Below are positions 33,591 through 45,200 of a stretch of 64,000 nt of DNA, piece after piece. Source of the stretch: Arma custos (Eukaryota > Arthropoda > Insecta > Hemiptera > Pentatomidae); NCBI GenBank assembly GCA_037127475.1, contig CM073759.1, positions 97,853,593 to 97,917,592 of the forward strand. Reading direction: 5' to 3'. The position numbers and the translations under genes were made by a program. The notes under the pieces are model-generated. The model saw only the letters and a program-made list of their open reading frames with translations. It was not told the DNA's origin and ran no database searches. Numbering within the stretch: position 1 is the first letter of the stretch; every line of letters starts with the position of its first letter.

Positions 33591-34109
33591 TTATCTATTA
33601 GTTTACTTTCACAGTCGCGACTAATCACGCGATACATTAGTCCGAAATTAGAATTAGTCCTTTCTCGGAGGTTTTGTGAAATTCTAAAAGAATGCAAATA
33701 ATTCAAAAAGAATGTTTGGAATTCCTTAGAAGTGGAATAATTTCTTGAAAGGAAGGCTGAATAGTGTGCCCCAGTAAACCTGAATCGGGGCAATGTGTCG
33801 CCAAATCTGGGCCTTCACTCAATTGTTGTGCTTTCTATAAGGTTCGATTGTCAGGCAGGTATGTCGTAACATTACGGAAATCTCACAAAAGGGCTGATCA
33901 CTGATCGCAAAAATGCATTCCAAAGAAACTAGCTTAAATATGCCAAAGTGTCTAAGTAACCATTGCATTCTATGGTTTTCCTGGAGTAATAAGTTCTATT
34001 ATCTATCTATCTCTCTAACTATCTATCTACCTATATCTAATATAATATTTCTATAAGCATAATATTTTTTTTCTTTAACGTCGCTTGAGGCTATTGGCGA
34101 TCACTGCTC

Positions 34110-34590
34110 TTCTTATATTTCTTGGATTAAGCTTGTGTGTTTTAAGTATATCAGAGTCCTCTGGAGTTTATTATTATTATCTTTGAATGGTTGGCACGTA
34201 TCAAATTTATTCTTTCTATTTGATGCTTCTTGCATTCAAACAGATGCTTCACCGTGATTTCTATATTATCAAAGCGTTGTTAGGTTGGTTGGTACTGCCC
34301 TAAAAGTAGGTGGAGATGTGTCAGCTTTGTATGACCTGTTGTTAATCTGCTTATTATGCTACATTCTTATGGCGTTAGGCCGTTTGGAGGGATCCAAGCA
34401 GTATTTCAATCTTTTATTTGACGGAGGTGGTTCAGCGGAAGCTTCACTTTCAGCCATTCCGACAAAGGTATGGATCATAAGAAGGGAACGTCATCACTTT
34501 TTGCAGCCGCTTTAGCTCCCACATTAGGTCGTTGGTTGTCGTTTATGCCTACATGCGAAGGAACCAATAATACCGTAACCATTTTATTAT
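34110..34590 (-). pseudogene. LINE RNase H domain fragment
   Basis: Minus frames give VTVLLVPSHVGINDNQRPN (about 34590-34535) with the VPSHVGIxxNxxAD motif that ends RNase H (the final catalytic Asp is Asn here), then GAKAAAKSDD, SRLTTGHTKLTHLHLL and EITVKHLFECKK, the zinc-like C-terminal block of Jockey/I-type RNase H. Stops and shifts are frequent. Confidence 0.65.
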
Positions 34591-34878
34591 TTCCTTCTAA
34601 GGACATATTTTATTTTAATTTTAAATCCATGAAATAATTATTCTGCTATAATGTGCTCTTCCAAACTTAAAAAAATTCCTTATGAAACTCGATTTATACT
34701 CGATTTAAATTGACAAAAAGGTTTAATAATGTCGTCACTGTTTTGCACTTAGTCAATTTTATCATATCTTGTGGTAAAATGAAAGTAAAAACTTGATATT
34801 GAAAAAACTTATTGATCCCTTTTTGGTCCAAGTAGACCAAAAGGGGATCAATAATTCTTTGTATACGACTTAAAAGCA

Positions 34879-35095
34879 CACAAATTCAACTCAAATGGCA
34901 AAAGAGAAGTATTCACGGTCTAAGCTGAGGCCAAACAGTTAGTAATTTTGATAAATTCGTACGAATAAATAAATATCAATTTTACTGATCGATACAAAGG
35001 AGTTTTTGCAGCTCCGTTATGGTTATGGCTACAACCGCCTAAGTTTGGGAGAGGGCAAGTCAACACTGATAATTCGGCATGCTAACAGATTAAGT
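34879..35095. repeat. Unclassified dispersed repeat, copy 2
   Basis: See the copy at 33390-33590; same orientation, diverged with indels. Confidence 0.6.
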
Positions 35096-36085
35096 ATTTT
35101 ATAAGAAAGGTTTCGACAGGTGAAGCCAGCTAATTCATATTTCTATTTGTAGTGCTTTCTCAAAATCATGTTTTTGACTTAGTGTATTTCATTTGTAACT
35201 TTACGATATTTAACTTGTATTCTTATATGTAAAAGGCGTACCAAAACCTTAAAATATTATTTTTTTTTTAAATATTTCACACGCTAAATAGAATTTGAAG
35301 TATTAAATTTAGCTATGTCCCTGCATAAACTCATCTATATTTTTATGTTAGCATCTTCATTTTTGATGGTCAGAGAACTTTAATAACCTTTAATTGCTAT
35401 TACGACTTTCAAATAATATTTTTAATAAATTGCTATATTTTATTCTTCTCAATTCTATTTCTATCTGCAATTTTGGAATATTATGATTAATTAAACTTAT
35501 TATTTAGTACTAGTTAAGAATTGCCATATTGGAGCTCAGGCATTATTTTCCATTCAAGCGAGTTACTATGCAGATATCTAGTGCCAAACGAACATGCCTT
35601 AGGTGCGTTCCCTGGCAACCTCTGTGAGATTTGGCACTCCTTCCTGTTCACATATTTTTCCTTAGTCTGTAGCATGAGTGGCTGATCTGGATTTCCGTCA
35701 TGTTTAGCATTCTCATGTTGTCTTAGAAATATTTCTTGTACCCTTTTCGTATCTCATGTCGTCTTATTACAATAAGCAGTTTTTGACGAAAAGATATATG
35801 AATTATTTTTAGCAGTGAAAGGCGGTCTAATTCATTAGAAGCTTAATTTCGAAATGCAGCTCTATGATAAGATAGATAAATGTTTTACTTCTCATTTATT
35901 TATGCTACTTTCCATAAGAAAATGTCAATGAACCCACAAAAGTATAAATTCTCGTATGCAATAATCGCTTGTTGCATCAATTTGCAATAATATATGTATA
36001 ACAATTCTAGAAACTCGTAAAAGTCTCGTAATACGCAAATAATAAATATTAAAAAAATCTGTGCGTATAAAATTATAAATAATCA
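35096..36085. other. AT-rich intergenic, nothing recognised
   Basis: No conserved ORF. GC rises slightly at 35520-35660. Confidence 0.35.
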
Positions 36086-36087
<2 letters not shown>

Positions 36088-36116
<29 letters not shown>

Positions 36117-36222
36117 GTACATTTATGTATATATATATATATATATACATATACATACATATAAGTGTGTGTGTGTGTGTGATATATATATAGAATATAT
36201 AATAAATATTGTATATATATAA
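36088..36222. repeat. (TA)n/(TG)n compound microsatellite
   Basis: TA runs at about 36088-36116 and 36128-36148, a GT run at 36164-36181 and further TA. It abuts the 764-bp MITE. Confidence 0.92.
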
Positions 36223-36986
36223 AGGGTGTCCCATTTCAGGTGGATCAAACGTTTTAACTTTTAAACGAAACAAAATTGAGAAAAACGATTCAGGTAAAAG
36301 TTGTAGTTATTCAGGCCTAGTTTAAAGAAATAAAAAAAGATTTTTTGGTTTTTCACTTCAAGTGGTCAATATCGATCTTCAAAAAATGTAGTTTTCTGTT
36401 GACCCCCATTTATTTTTATTTTTCTGAAATGTACAATAAAAAACATGGAAAAAATGTATGTAACATTTTTTTCTATCTTTCATAGGTCAAGTAGAAGAAG
36501 TATCTGAAGCTCACTACTTCTGTGAAGACAGCATACTGTCAATAAGTATGCTGTCTTCACAGAAGGTTTTTAAATGTCCAGACATTGTCTGAAAGATTCA
36601 AAATACCTTGATTAGTAAGTTATTTCGACTAAAAACTCTTAAATAAAATAAATTAATGCTACATCACAGTTCCTCGTAAAGGAGGTATACTATAGCAGTC
36701 AACTTTGAATGCTTTTTCTACTTAAAATATGAAAGATTGTTACTTACATATTTTCCATGTTTTGTATTGTACATTTCAGAAAAATAAAAATAAATGGGGG
36801 TCAAGAGGAAACTACATTTTTTGAAGGTCGATATTGATCATTTAAAGTGAAAAACCAAAAAAATGTTTTTTTTTTTATTTCTTCAAACTAGGCCTAAATA
36901 ACTACACCTTTTACCTGAATCGTTTTTCTGAATTTTGTTTCATTTAAAAGTTAAAAACATTTAATCCATTTGAAATGAGACACCCT
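36223..36986. mobile_element. Long-TIR MITE, 764 bp
   Basis: Ends AGGGTGTCCCATTTCA and complement AGGGTGTCTCATTTCA. The inverted arms extend about 265 bp on each side (36223-36490 and 36720-36986) at high identity with scattered substitutions and small indels. The centre holds a perfect 21-bp inverted repeat (36517-36537 and 36545-36565) with a 7-nt loop. No ORF. Target duplication not certain; sequence near the ends is A/T-rich on both sides (TAAA at left, GTAAA at right). Confidence 0.82.
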
Positions 36987-37308
36987 GTAAATTAAAAATA
37001 AAATAAAAATATCATTCCAATAGCTCCTTATTAAATTTAACGTAAAAATAATATCCCATTAAATTTCATTGATTGGAAAAGCACATGAAGTTTTTTTCTA
37101 TTTATTTATTTTACGCTAAAATAAAATTGAACGAATCTATCTTTAAAAATGCTTTAAATTTTTTTTATTTATAAAAATTCCTTCATCTCTTTATCTTAAA
37201 TGAATATGTTTTCAACACTATATTCTTATTTTGAACAATACTTTTTTTTAATCTTAATTGTATTAATTAATTTTATAGCATAATTATGTTAATGATAACA
37301 AAGATTTG

Positions 37309-37559
37309 TGGAAGAAATTGGTCTGGGTAGAGGTCACAATGAATTTCTCGTAGAATTTGAGAAAAACTTTATTGTTCAGCCAACGTAAGTCTGTGTTTCT
37401 AGCCAGTGAGGACCTACCCCCCAGCCTCTCCCCCCCCCCCCCCCCACAGCCCTGAAGAAGACCTTCTTTGTAATTGTCGAAACGTTGGCTAAACAATAAA
37501 GTTTTTCTCAAATTCTACGAGAAATTCATTGTGACCTCTACCCGGACCAATTTCTTCCA
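37309..37559. repeat. Palindromic Penelope-type terminus with hammerhead-like motif 5
   Basis: Left arm 37309-37386 and right arm 37482-37559 are 78-bp inverted repeats with very few mismatches, joining tggaagaaattggtc to its complement. The spacer has a run of 16 C (37430-37445) and a plus-strand motif at 37449-37489: GCC, CTGAAGA, A, GAC...GTC, GAAA, CGTT, GGC. Stem II here is only 3 bp plus a long loop. Confidence 0.7.
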
Positions 37560-40060
37560 CATCTATTATCAAGGTCAACAATTATCATTCAAGATAAAAA
37601 AGATTCTTAGAAAGGTTCTTAGAAGTACCTATAAACTTATTTTTAATTTCCTATAAAAAAAAAAAAATCATTTTTTTTCGATTATTACCATTATTTATAA
37701 ATTGCCTTTTAATTTTCAAAGTTCAGATTTCCTTTGTTTTCGTTAACATGCTAGTCAATGTTAAGACATCAAAGTCTGTTCTATCTTTTTTGTTTTGTTG
37801 TTAATTTCATTTTTATGTGATGATCAAAACCACTAGTAATCACATCATGAAGGAAGTAGGCGTCAGAGGATTTTTTGAATCATTCAAACATTGTTTGATA
37901 GATACGAAGAAAGGCAATCTTTAATACTTTATATTTCAATAGTTTTATTTATAAATTATGGCTTTTTTACATATCGATTCCATTAAAAAATATAATGAGT
38001 AATTTTTTGTCGTAATTATTTCGGCTGCCACATTATCTACCACTCGAAGAATCTGTATTCTGCTTTTCTGATGATAGATAAAATACTATATTTGTGGTAA
38101 TGGTGGAGCATTGGAAGTTTTATTTTACTCCATGTATAATAATAATGTATGTAATTCATATCTGAATGGAAACAATGTTTTTACTTTTGGCAACATGCAA
38201 TATTTCGGTATCTTATATGAAGGGTTAAGCAAATTTTATGTTCTATGTTATGACTAATGTTCTAAGATCATGGTTATTTAAAATATTATGCAGTGTTCTT
38301 AAATAAGCAATAAATAATATTTAATGATACTTTACGTTGCTGTATTGGAATTTTAATTTAATTCAAAATATTTTTTTTTTTTTTGTGGCTCAGCTGGATT
38401 TGGTAGTTTCATATCAACGTTTATATTATTTCGAAAATTCAATGTTTCTATTAGAGGACTTCCGATGTTGATTAGGTTTATATTTACAAATTGTAATGAG
38501 CTGTTATTAATCATACTTTTTTAATAATGTTTACAATCACCATAACTGTACAGTGATTCAGTATTGCCAATATACTGGACATCGTTTAGTATGGCCAATT
38601 ACATTGTCATAGATAGCCATGGAAACACGCAATTTTCGTGTAATATTTCTTTAGTTAAAAGTTGGACACTAGTAAGCCCAAGCAGCAAGAAATATTACCA
38701 CCATGGGAAGGGAGCTTTAACGAACGGGCCATTCGCCGTTAGTTTGATAAATTTTCAGCTCGTGACATAGATAATCATAGGTAATTCCTAAGTAATTATT
38801 TTTTCCTTTCAGGCCAAAATAATTAATCTCATCCACATCGTAATGTAGGGGTATTTGCATTAGAGAACAAAATCTTATAAAAAAAATAGTCAGCACTGCT
38901 TAATCAGAAAGGACCTATTCTTTTAAATGAAAACTCCAGACCTCATATTTCACGGCAGACAGTGTAGAAACTAAACGAGCTGGGCTCCGAATACCTTTCA
39001 TTCCTACCTTATCCTATCACTTTTTAAGTGTCATATGCTCTAGTAAATTCGTTTCGATTGTTCAATTACTCGTTAGTTTTATTTGTTGACATGGAATTAT
39101 TATCGGCTGAATTATTTCAATAAGAGGAAGTTTTAAACAAAACAGAGTGGTTGAGCCCACAAGACGAGCAAGGTGGAAATAAATACTCTGGAAGTGGAAG
39201 TACTGGCGGGGGAGGGAGAAGCCAAAACCTCCTTCAAGGAATTGGCTGGGCTAATTGACCTAAGCTTGCGGCCGTCCTTCGAGGTCTGAGGGTTCAGTCA
39301 CCTTTCTCCTGGGTTAACTTCATAGAGGATCCAATCATGTGGCTTGAGAAAATCCCTGAGCAAGATGGGCAGCCTACCTGGGGTATCATCATCTGATGAA
39401 TGCATGAATGCGTATTCCAAAAATGGTATATGCCTTATACACGCGGCGCTAATAATAGTATCATATTTCGTTGCCATTAACAATTCTCTAGGATTTTATG
39501 TCTTTATTAAATCTCTAGGTATCAGTTCCGATGGTTATAGCAACTATTACTGATTGTACACAGATTAAAGAAACCTCTTAAACATATTGTTTAGGTTAAA
39601 TCATCATCTATACTTCGCAATGTTCATTTCTTGATAAAAAGGTAATAGAAATATACACCCATTTCCCATAATTACACTATTTTTTCATATTAAAACTCAC
39701 ATTTATTTTTATTTTCAATATTATTATTATTTTAAAATATTTTAAAAGGAAACTACGATAATCTTTTCACATTCCTTTCATATTCAGTTTTTATTTTTTA
39801 TCTGTATTACCTTATTTTTTTACTTTTCAACACTTTCTGTTTTATTATTATTTTATTCTTCATGATGTAGGTTACTACCTTTTGGCACTTCGTTGTTTAT
39901 AGTATACATTTTAACCTTCATATTTACCTTGCTGTACATCTTTATCATTTTTACTGCCTGTATTCACCTTATTTTTGTTTATTTATATTTAATATGTTTT
40001 AATATATTTGTACCATTTTTATTCTTATATTGCATTGCCATTTTTATTCTATATATTTTG
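37560..40060. other. AT-rich intergenic with one unidentified ORF-bearing block
   Basis: Most is A/T-rich with no motif. From 39105 to 39483 the minus strand has an open frame of 61 codons (…FLKPHDWILYEVNPGER), then after a TGA a continuing frame LNPQTSKDGRKLRSISPANS. The block is GC-richer and could be the end of a mobile-element ORF; I do not recognise it. Confidence 0.3.
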
Positions 40061-40065
40061 CATAT

Positions 40066-40104
40066 GCCCTGAAGATGACCTACAAAGTAGGTCGAAACGT
40101 CGGC
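40066..40104 (+). ncRNA. Hammerhead-like ribozyme motif 6 (best-formed copy)
   Basis: In order: GCC (stem I), CTGAAGA, T, GACCTAC (stem II), AAA, GTAGGTC (stem II), GAAA, CGTC, GGC (stem I). Stem II is a perfect 7-bp helix with a 3-nt loop; CUGANGA and GAAA are intact; GCC pairs with GGC for stem I. Stem III would be supplied by the palindrome ACGT in a dimer, placing cleavage after the C of GUC. A single extra U between A9 and stem II is not canonical. Downstream, 40110-40178 is the Penelope-type arm. Confidence 0.55.
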
Positions 40105-40178
40105 TAATCAATAAAGTTTTTCTCCAATTCTACGAGAAATTCATTGTGACCTCTACCCGGACCACTTTCTTCCACAGA
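40105..40178 (+). repeat. Penelope-type terminal arm
   Basis: Nearly identical to 37490-37559 (ataaagtttttct..aattctacgagaaattcattgtgacctctac), but with no inverted partner on its left. Confidence 0.75.
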
Positions 40179-40305
40179 AACTACGATAATTTAAAACTTA
40201 ACTCGAAGCTAGAACTTGCGAAAACAATAATTTAATAACAAAAATAAATAATCAGTTAGTTATGTGAGTAGTTAGTGAGGAAACCATACTGGCCCCCCCT
40301 CGACA

Positions 40306-40344
40306 GCCCTAAAGAAGACCTGCAATGTGGGTCGAAACGTTGGC
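40306..40344 (+). ncRNA. Hammerhead-like ribozyme motif 7
   Basis: GCC, CTAAAGA (G5 changed to A), A, GACC...GGGTC, GAAA, CGTT, GGC. It follows motif 6 by 240 bp in the same orientation. The core substitution would disable it. Confidence 0.45.
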
Positions 40345-40419
40345 TCTGTAATAAGCATTTCTCCCAACTTAAGAGAAATGTTTGACCACCCTTTTCTTCC
40401 ACAAATAATAAATAATATT

Positions 40420-41075
40420 TTTAAAAGAACTCAACTCACTGCAACAATTATAGGGTAATCAGCTTACTAAATACAGGAAATTAAGTGTTCTCCATTGCAT
40501 TCTATAATCGGTTAATCCCATACGTCAAACCACATAACATGACAGATTAAGGGCCAATCGTTCTAAGACCCCATATTTTCGCTCAGGCAGATGATGGAAA
40601 AATGAGGGACTGTACCAGGCAATGAAAAAAATGGCAATCCCAGCTAAGCTGTTCCGACTTACGATGTGCACGATGAAGGACATAGTTGGCAAGGTCAAAA
40701 TTGGTGGAAATTTTAGATATACATTCTTAGTGAGTTTAGGAATCAGACAAGGAGATTTACCGGCCCCAATGCTGTTTAATATCGTCCTAAATACAGTTAT
40801 AAAAAGAGCAGGACTAATACCTCCGGGACACAAACGTTTGACAAAAGTGATGGTATATGCGGATGATGTCATTGGTGCAAGGACTCAATAAAGCATCCAG
40901 GAAGCACTCACGGTGATTGATATGTAATCAAGCAGAACGGGTGTCTAAACTAATAAGGATAAGACCAATATACTTATGTTTGGCAAGAGGAACCAAGCTC
41001 ACTTGCAGAGGCATTATTTAGTTGGAAACTACACATGAGAGAGGGCTAATAGCTTTGGGATCAGTGGTCTGTATT
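40420..41075 (+). pseudogene. LINE RT palm fragment
   Basis: Before the open part, frames give NNYR(V)IS and LLNTG (40445-40480). The open segment (40622-40891) reads MKKMAIPAKLFRLTMCTMKD, GIRQGDLPAPMLFNIVLNTV (motif B) and VMVYADD (YADD at about 40854-40866). It continues RTGVxTNKDKTNILMFGKRN. Motif A is missing through decay. Resembles the LINE at 7314 in gene order but is a different family (AxPAKLFRL versus GLPSKLIRL). Confidence 0.75.
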
Positions 41076-42031
41076 TAGAAGACAGTTAGAATGGTTATAT
41101 TTTTAAATAATTCATGTAACCTCTAAAATTAGAAAATTTATATTATTTTTAAATGTTTGCTGATAACTTTAACTGCTGATAAACACTTAACTGATAAGTG
41201 GAGAGGATGCAGTAATCCTGTAACCTGCTCATGTCTGTTTTCTGTTTTCCATATTTTTTATTCCTCTCTTATAAAACCAAAGTACGGTAGAATTGCTGTA
41301 AAGTAGTCACAACATGAAGTTATGTTTTAATACAAAATAATGACTTGTAAGTGTTATTTAAGAAGTTGCAGAATTGCCGTTTACCGGTTGGAACCAAGCT
41401 TGATTCGACAAGATTATCATCTTGTCTATTATTTGCTAGTGATTTAAGATTCATATGGTGTAAGAAAAAAGGCATCTGTTAAATATAGTTCAGAAGAACT
41501 AAAAGTGTCAAAAAAGAATAGTGGAAAAGGTGTTTGATGGAGTTGGGTGACATGTTTTGAAACAAAACGGTGATAGAAAAATAGTAGAAAATATGAATTT
41601 ATGTTTCCAGAAAAAAACTAATAAATTGGAATATTTACGGAAATATTAGATATCATTTCCATTCATAGATTCGTTTTTATTGTTCAATGATTTCGAAAGC
41701 TAAGTTAGAAATAGATGTTTTTATTAGTTAAATGATTGTGTTGACTTTCTTCTCCAGTTTATTTTCATCAATCTGGAAAAAATTATTATCAATATCAAAA
41801 TTAATATTAATGGTTTAGTTTACGCTTCTTTATCTTTTCCAATGTTACATGAATCATTTTTAAAATACTCAACGACAATTATTTAATTTTCAATTACCTT
41901 ATCTATATCTTAGTTTATCAAAATATAATATTTAAAACGCAAACATACAAACGACGAGAGTCATGATTCAGTTTCTCAAATATAATAAAGAAATAATATC
42001 TTGAATAATATTAGTTAACATTATATATACA

Positions 42032-42278
42032 GAAAATGGTCCGGGTGGAGATCTTTAATAAGGAGAACTATTTATTTTAAAGCCAACGTTTCGACCCAGA
42101 TTGGTATTCTTCAGGGCTTATAATGGGGTCAAGGGTTGACGGTTGACTAGCCTTTTCAATCCTTGACCCAATTATAAGCCCCGAACAAGACCTGCAATGT
42201 GGATCAAAACGTTGGCTTTAAAATAAATAGTTCTCCTTATTAAATGGATTTTTTCTGATCTCCACCCGGGCCATTTTC
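42032..42278. repeat. Palindromic Penelope-type terminus with hammerhead-like motifs 8 and 9
   Basis: Arms of about 110 bp (42032-42137 and 42157-42278) with about a 20-nt spacer. The left arm carries a minus-strand motif (42082-42117): GCC, CTGAAGA, A, TACC...GGGTC, GAAA, CGTT, GGC. The right arm carries a plus-strand copy (42178-42215) with degenerate core (CCGAACA, CAAA). Flanks gaaaatggtccgggtggaga mirror each other. Confidence 0.7.
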
Positions 42279-42279
42279 T

Positions 42280-45200
42280 TATCCTTATAGAAATAATACG
42301 CACTATTTAGAATAATTTCTTTGTTCGAATGACTATTGAAACGGCAGTACGAGCGATGGGTAGCAACATGGATATCATTATGTCAAAGGATTACTACTCG
42401 TTTGTACAATCCCCGACCTATTCTCCACTTCAGAGGAGTAGTATGCTATTGTAAGATGGAGATAGGTTGTGCCCCACAGTAAAGATAACCCCCCCAGTAT
42501 CTCCTACACCCGACAAAGGCATCAAGTACTTCCTAGACCCTTGGAAATGAAGGTGGGAACTGATTGTGTTCGTCTTGACAATACTTCAGTAATTATCTAT
42601 TCACAGATAACCTTCGCTTGTCACGGAAGCGATCTCCATTGTCTTGTTTAACAGTGGCTGAATTATTAATATATTTCAAATGCTGACAAAAATATTAATT
42701 AAAAAAAAAATTAACGAAAAATCTTCAATGAGGGAGGCTCATCGAATTACATGATACTTTCTGGGCGATTAGACATTTCTCCGTTAGTTCATATATCGTC
42801 GATAAAAATGCAAAGTATCTAATTTGAAAAATGTCTTTAAAGTACAAATGATTTAAGAATTATTGAACTTAAGAATAATGCTAAAATGAAAATAAAGTTC
42901 ATGAACATCTATGTAAATACAAATAAAAGGTATAATTAATAAAACCGCCTACTGATTATTATTTCAATTAAATTATTGAAATTTTGTATTGAACTTTTGC
43001 AGCGCATCATATGTTTTTATTAATAAATAAAGTGCTTGAAAAGGTATGTAATCATTGCTTGGAGTGCCAGTATGTGTAACAATCCAGATTAATATTAATA
43101 ATTTAAATTTACGAATTTGAAACTAAAATAATTCAATTTGTAATTGATTTTTTAATTATAAGAAGGACATTGTTATTCTAAAATTTGAGTTTTCACTTCT
43201 CTCAGCTACCCTCATTTCGTTTTGTGTATTGTGGGTATGTTTTACGATCCATTTCAGTGAGTAGAGCCATTCTGAAACAGTTGGAGTCTTATTATCATTA
43301 GAGACCTCATTAAAATGTTTTCCAATTTTTTAATTCATGGAATCATAAAATTCTGTACTCAGCCCTGGTAGAAAATTATCATTACTTTGTATATTGTTCA
43401 ATCCAATTTTGAACGAAGTATGTTTAGGTAGAGGTTATAAGCTCCAAACAATAAATGTTTTGACCCAATTCAAGATGAAAATACCAACTTTGCGTGCAGG
43501 GACTAAAAATAGACCAATTATAAAGACGACCTGACTAAGGTTGCTATTAGTGGGAGGCTGAAGGATGTAGAATATAGTATTAGAGGCCCCGGGATAGGCA
43601 GGTTAGAGCAAGCAATAGGCCGAGTGCGTCGGGAACCGGTTTTGAGTAAACAGTTAGAGCATCGGTTCACCCCCTCTCTGCTCGAGTATAGTTTATTACC
43701 GTCCAAAGTTTATTTTATATTTACCTTTAAGTTTGATGATCAATAAAGGGTGCAAAGATTGAATTTTGAAGATTCTTTAGTTGAATCATCAAGGACGTTC
43801 AAGGTCAATAGGCTAGATCAGATGCTATATGTACACAAAGATTGCCATGTATTCTGGAACATTTTTGAGGGTATAGAAATAATAAATGCTCATATAGAAG
43901 AACTTGGATTCCTTGGACGATTATAAAGCTTCATTATTAAAAATAATAGTCAAAGCCACTTATTTCGATTTTTTTTCATGTTCACGGCGAAAGTTTTAGA
44001 TACACTTTTGGAAATAGAATTATAATCCATAAAAACATTTATATACATTTTACAATAGAACTCCAAACCACAAAAAATTTCAAGATAAGTGGATAGAAAT
44101 ATCTACGTTGGATAAAGTATTGCTCATTTTTGGGAATAACTAATGTCATATTATTATTTGTACTTTAAATTTCGATGATGTGAACGAAAATCATAAAGAA
44201 GAAACAACGAAAATTATTTCAAATTTGTTTATTGTTTCCATATAATTATAATCCATTGATATCTGATATGTTCATTCATACGAATTTCCTTATCACTCTG
44301 ATTTAAAATCCGGAGATATCAGTTCCTCAGGTTGTCACTTTAAGGTAAGTCACAAGAAGTTATATTTTTAATTCGTTTCCTTTTTAATTTTCTTGAAAAT
44401 GAAAAAAAAGTAATTTATAATTTGAAAACAAAAGTGTAATTATGGGAAATGTGTGTGCCTATTTTGGTAGTAAAATCATCTAGAAATAAATGTTTCTACT
44501 AATTTAATAGTTAACTTTATATCGAAGTATAGATTTTTGTTGAAAAGTTTATTCCTTGATTAAAAAAATAAAGAATTAGACACATTTCCCACGATTGCAC
44601 TCTTTTTCCCACACTAAAACTCACAATTTTTTCATTGTCGAGAATATTAAAAAGGAAAAGAGTGAAAAGTTAAAACTTATGATTAACTCGTATAAAAAAC
44701 CTAAGAAAATCAGACCGATAAGGAAAATCGTATGGATGTACACATCATATATTAATGAATAATTACAATCATTCAGAAATAATTATAAAATTTGAAATAA
44801 TTTATGTTGTTTCACGTCTTTATGATGTTCGTTCACATCATCATATCTTAATTCAAAAAGCACACCCTCAAAAATATTTTAGAATTACGTGTTTCATCTG
44901 ATCTAGCCGATTGATATGACGGTTCTTGAAGATTAAACCAAAGAGTTTCCGAATTTCATTCAGTGCAACCCTTAAGCATAAGGGTTTATTGATTTTCATA
45001 TAAAATAAACTTTAACTGTAACTTAAATAAACGTAAAAAAACTATATTCGAGAAGGAAGGGGGTGAGCTGATGCTCAAAATGTTTTCTAAAACCTGCAAA
45101 ATTTATTCCAGTCCGGTTGATTAAATTGTATTTCAACCGAGCATCAATATTTATATACTTAAAAACAAATCTACCATGTTTATCAAATAAATCAAAAGTA

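Noticed and set aside
36073..36273. 66-codon Ile/Tyr-rich ORF
   Set aside because: Produced by translation of TA/TG microsatellites.
43415..43510. Tenth hammerhead-like motif
   Set aside because: Only the outer arm is loosely similar (aggtagaggt, gttttgaccc); CUGANGA and GAAA are not present.
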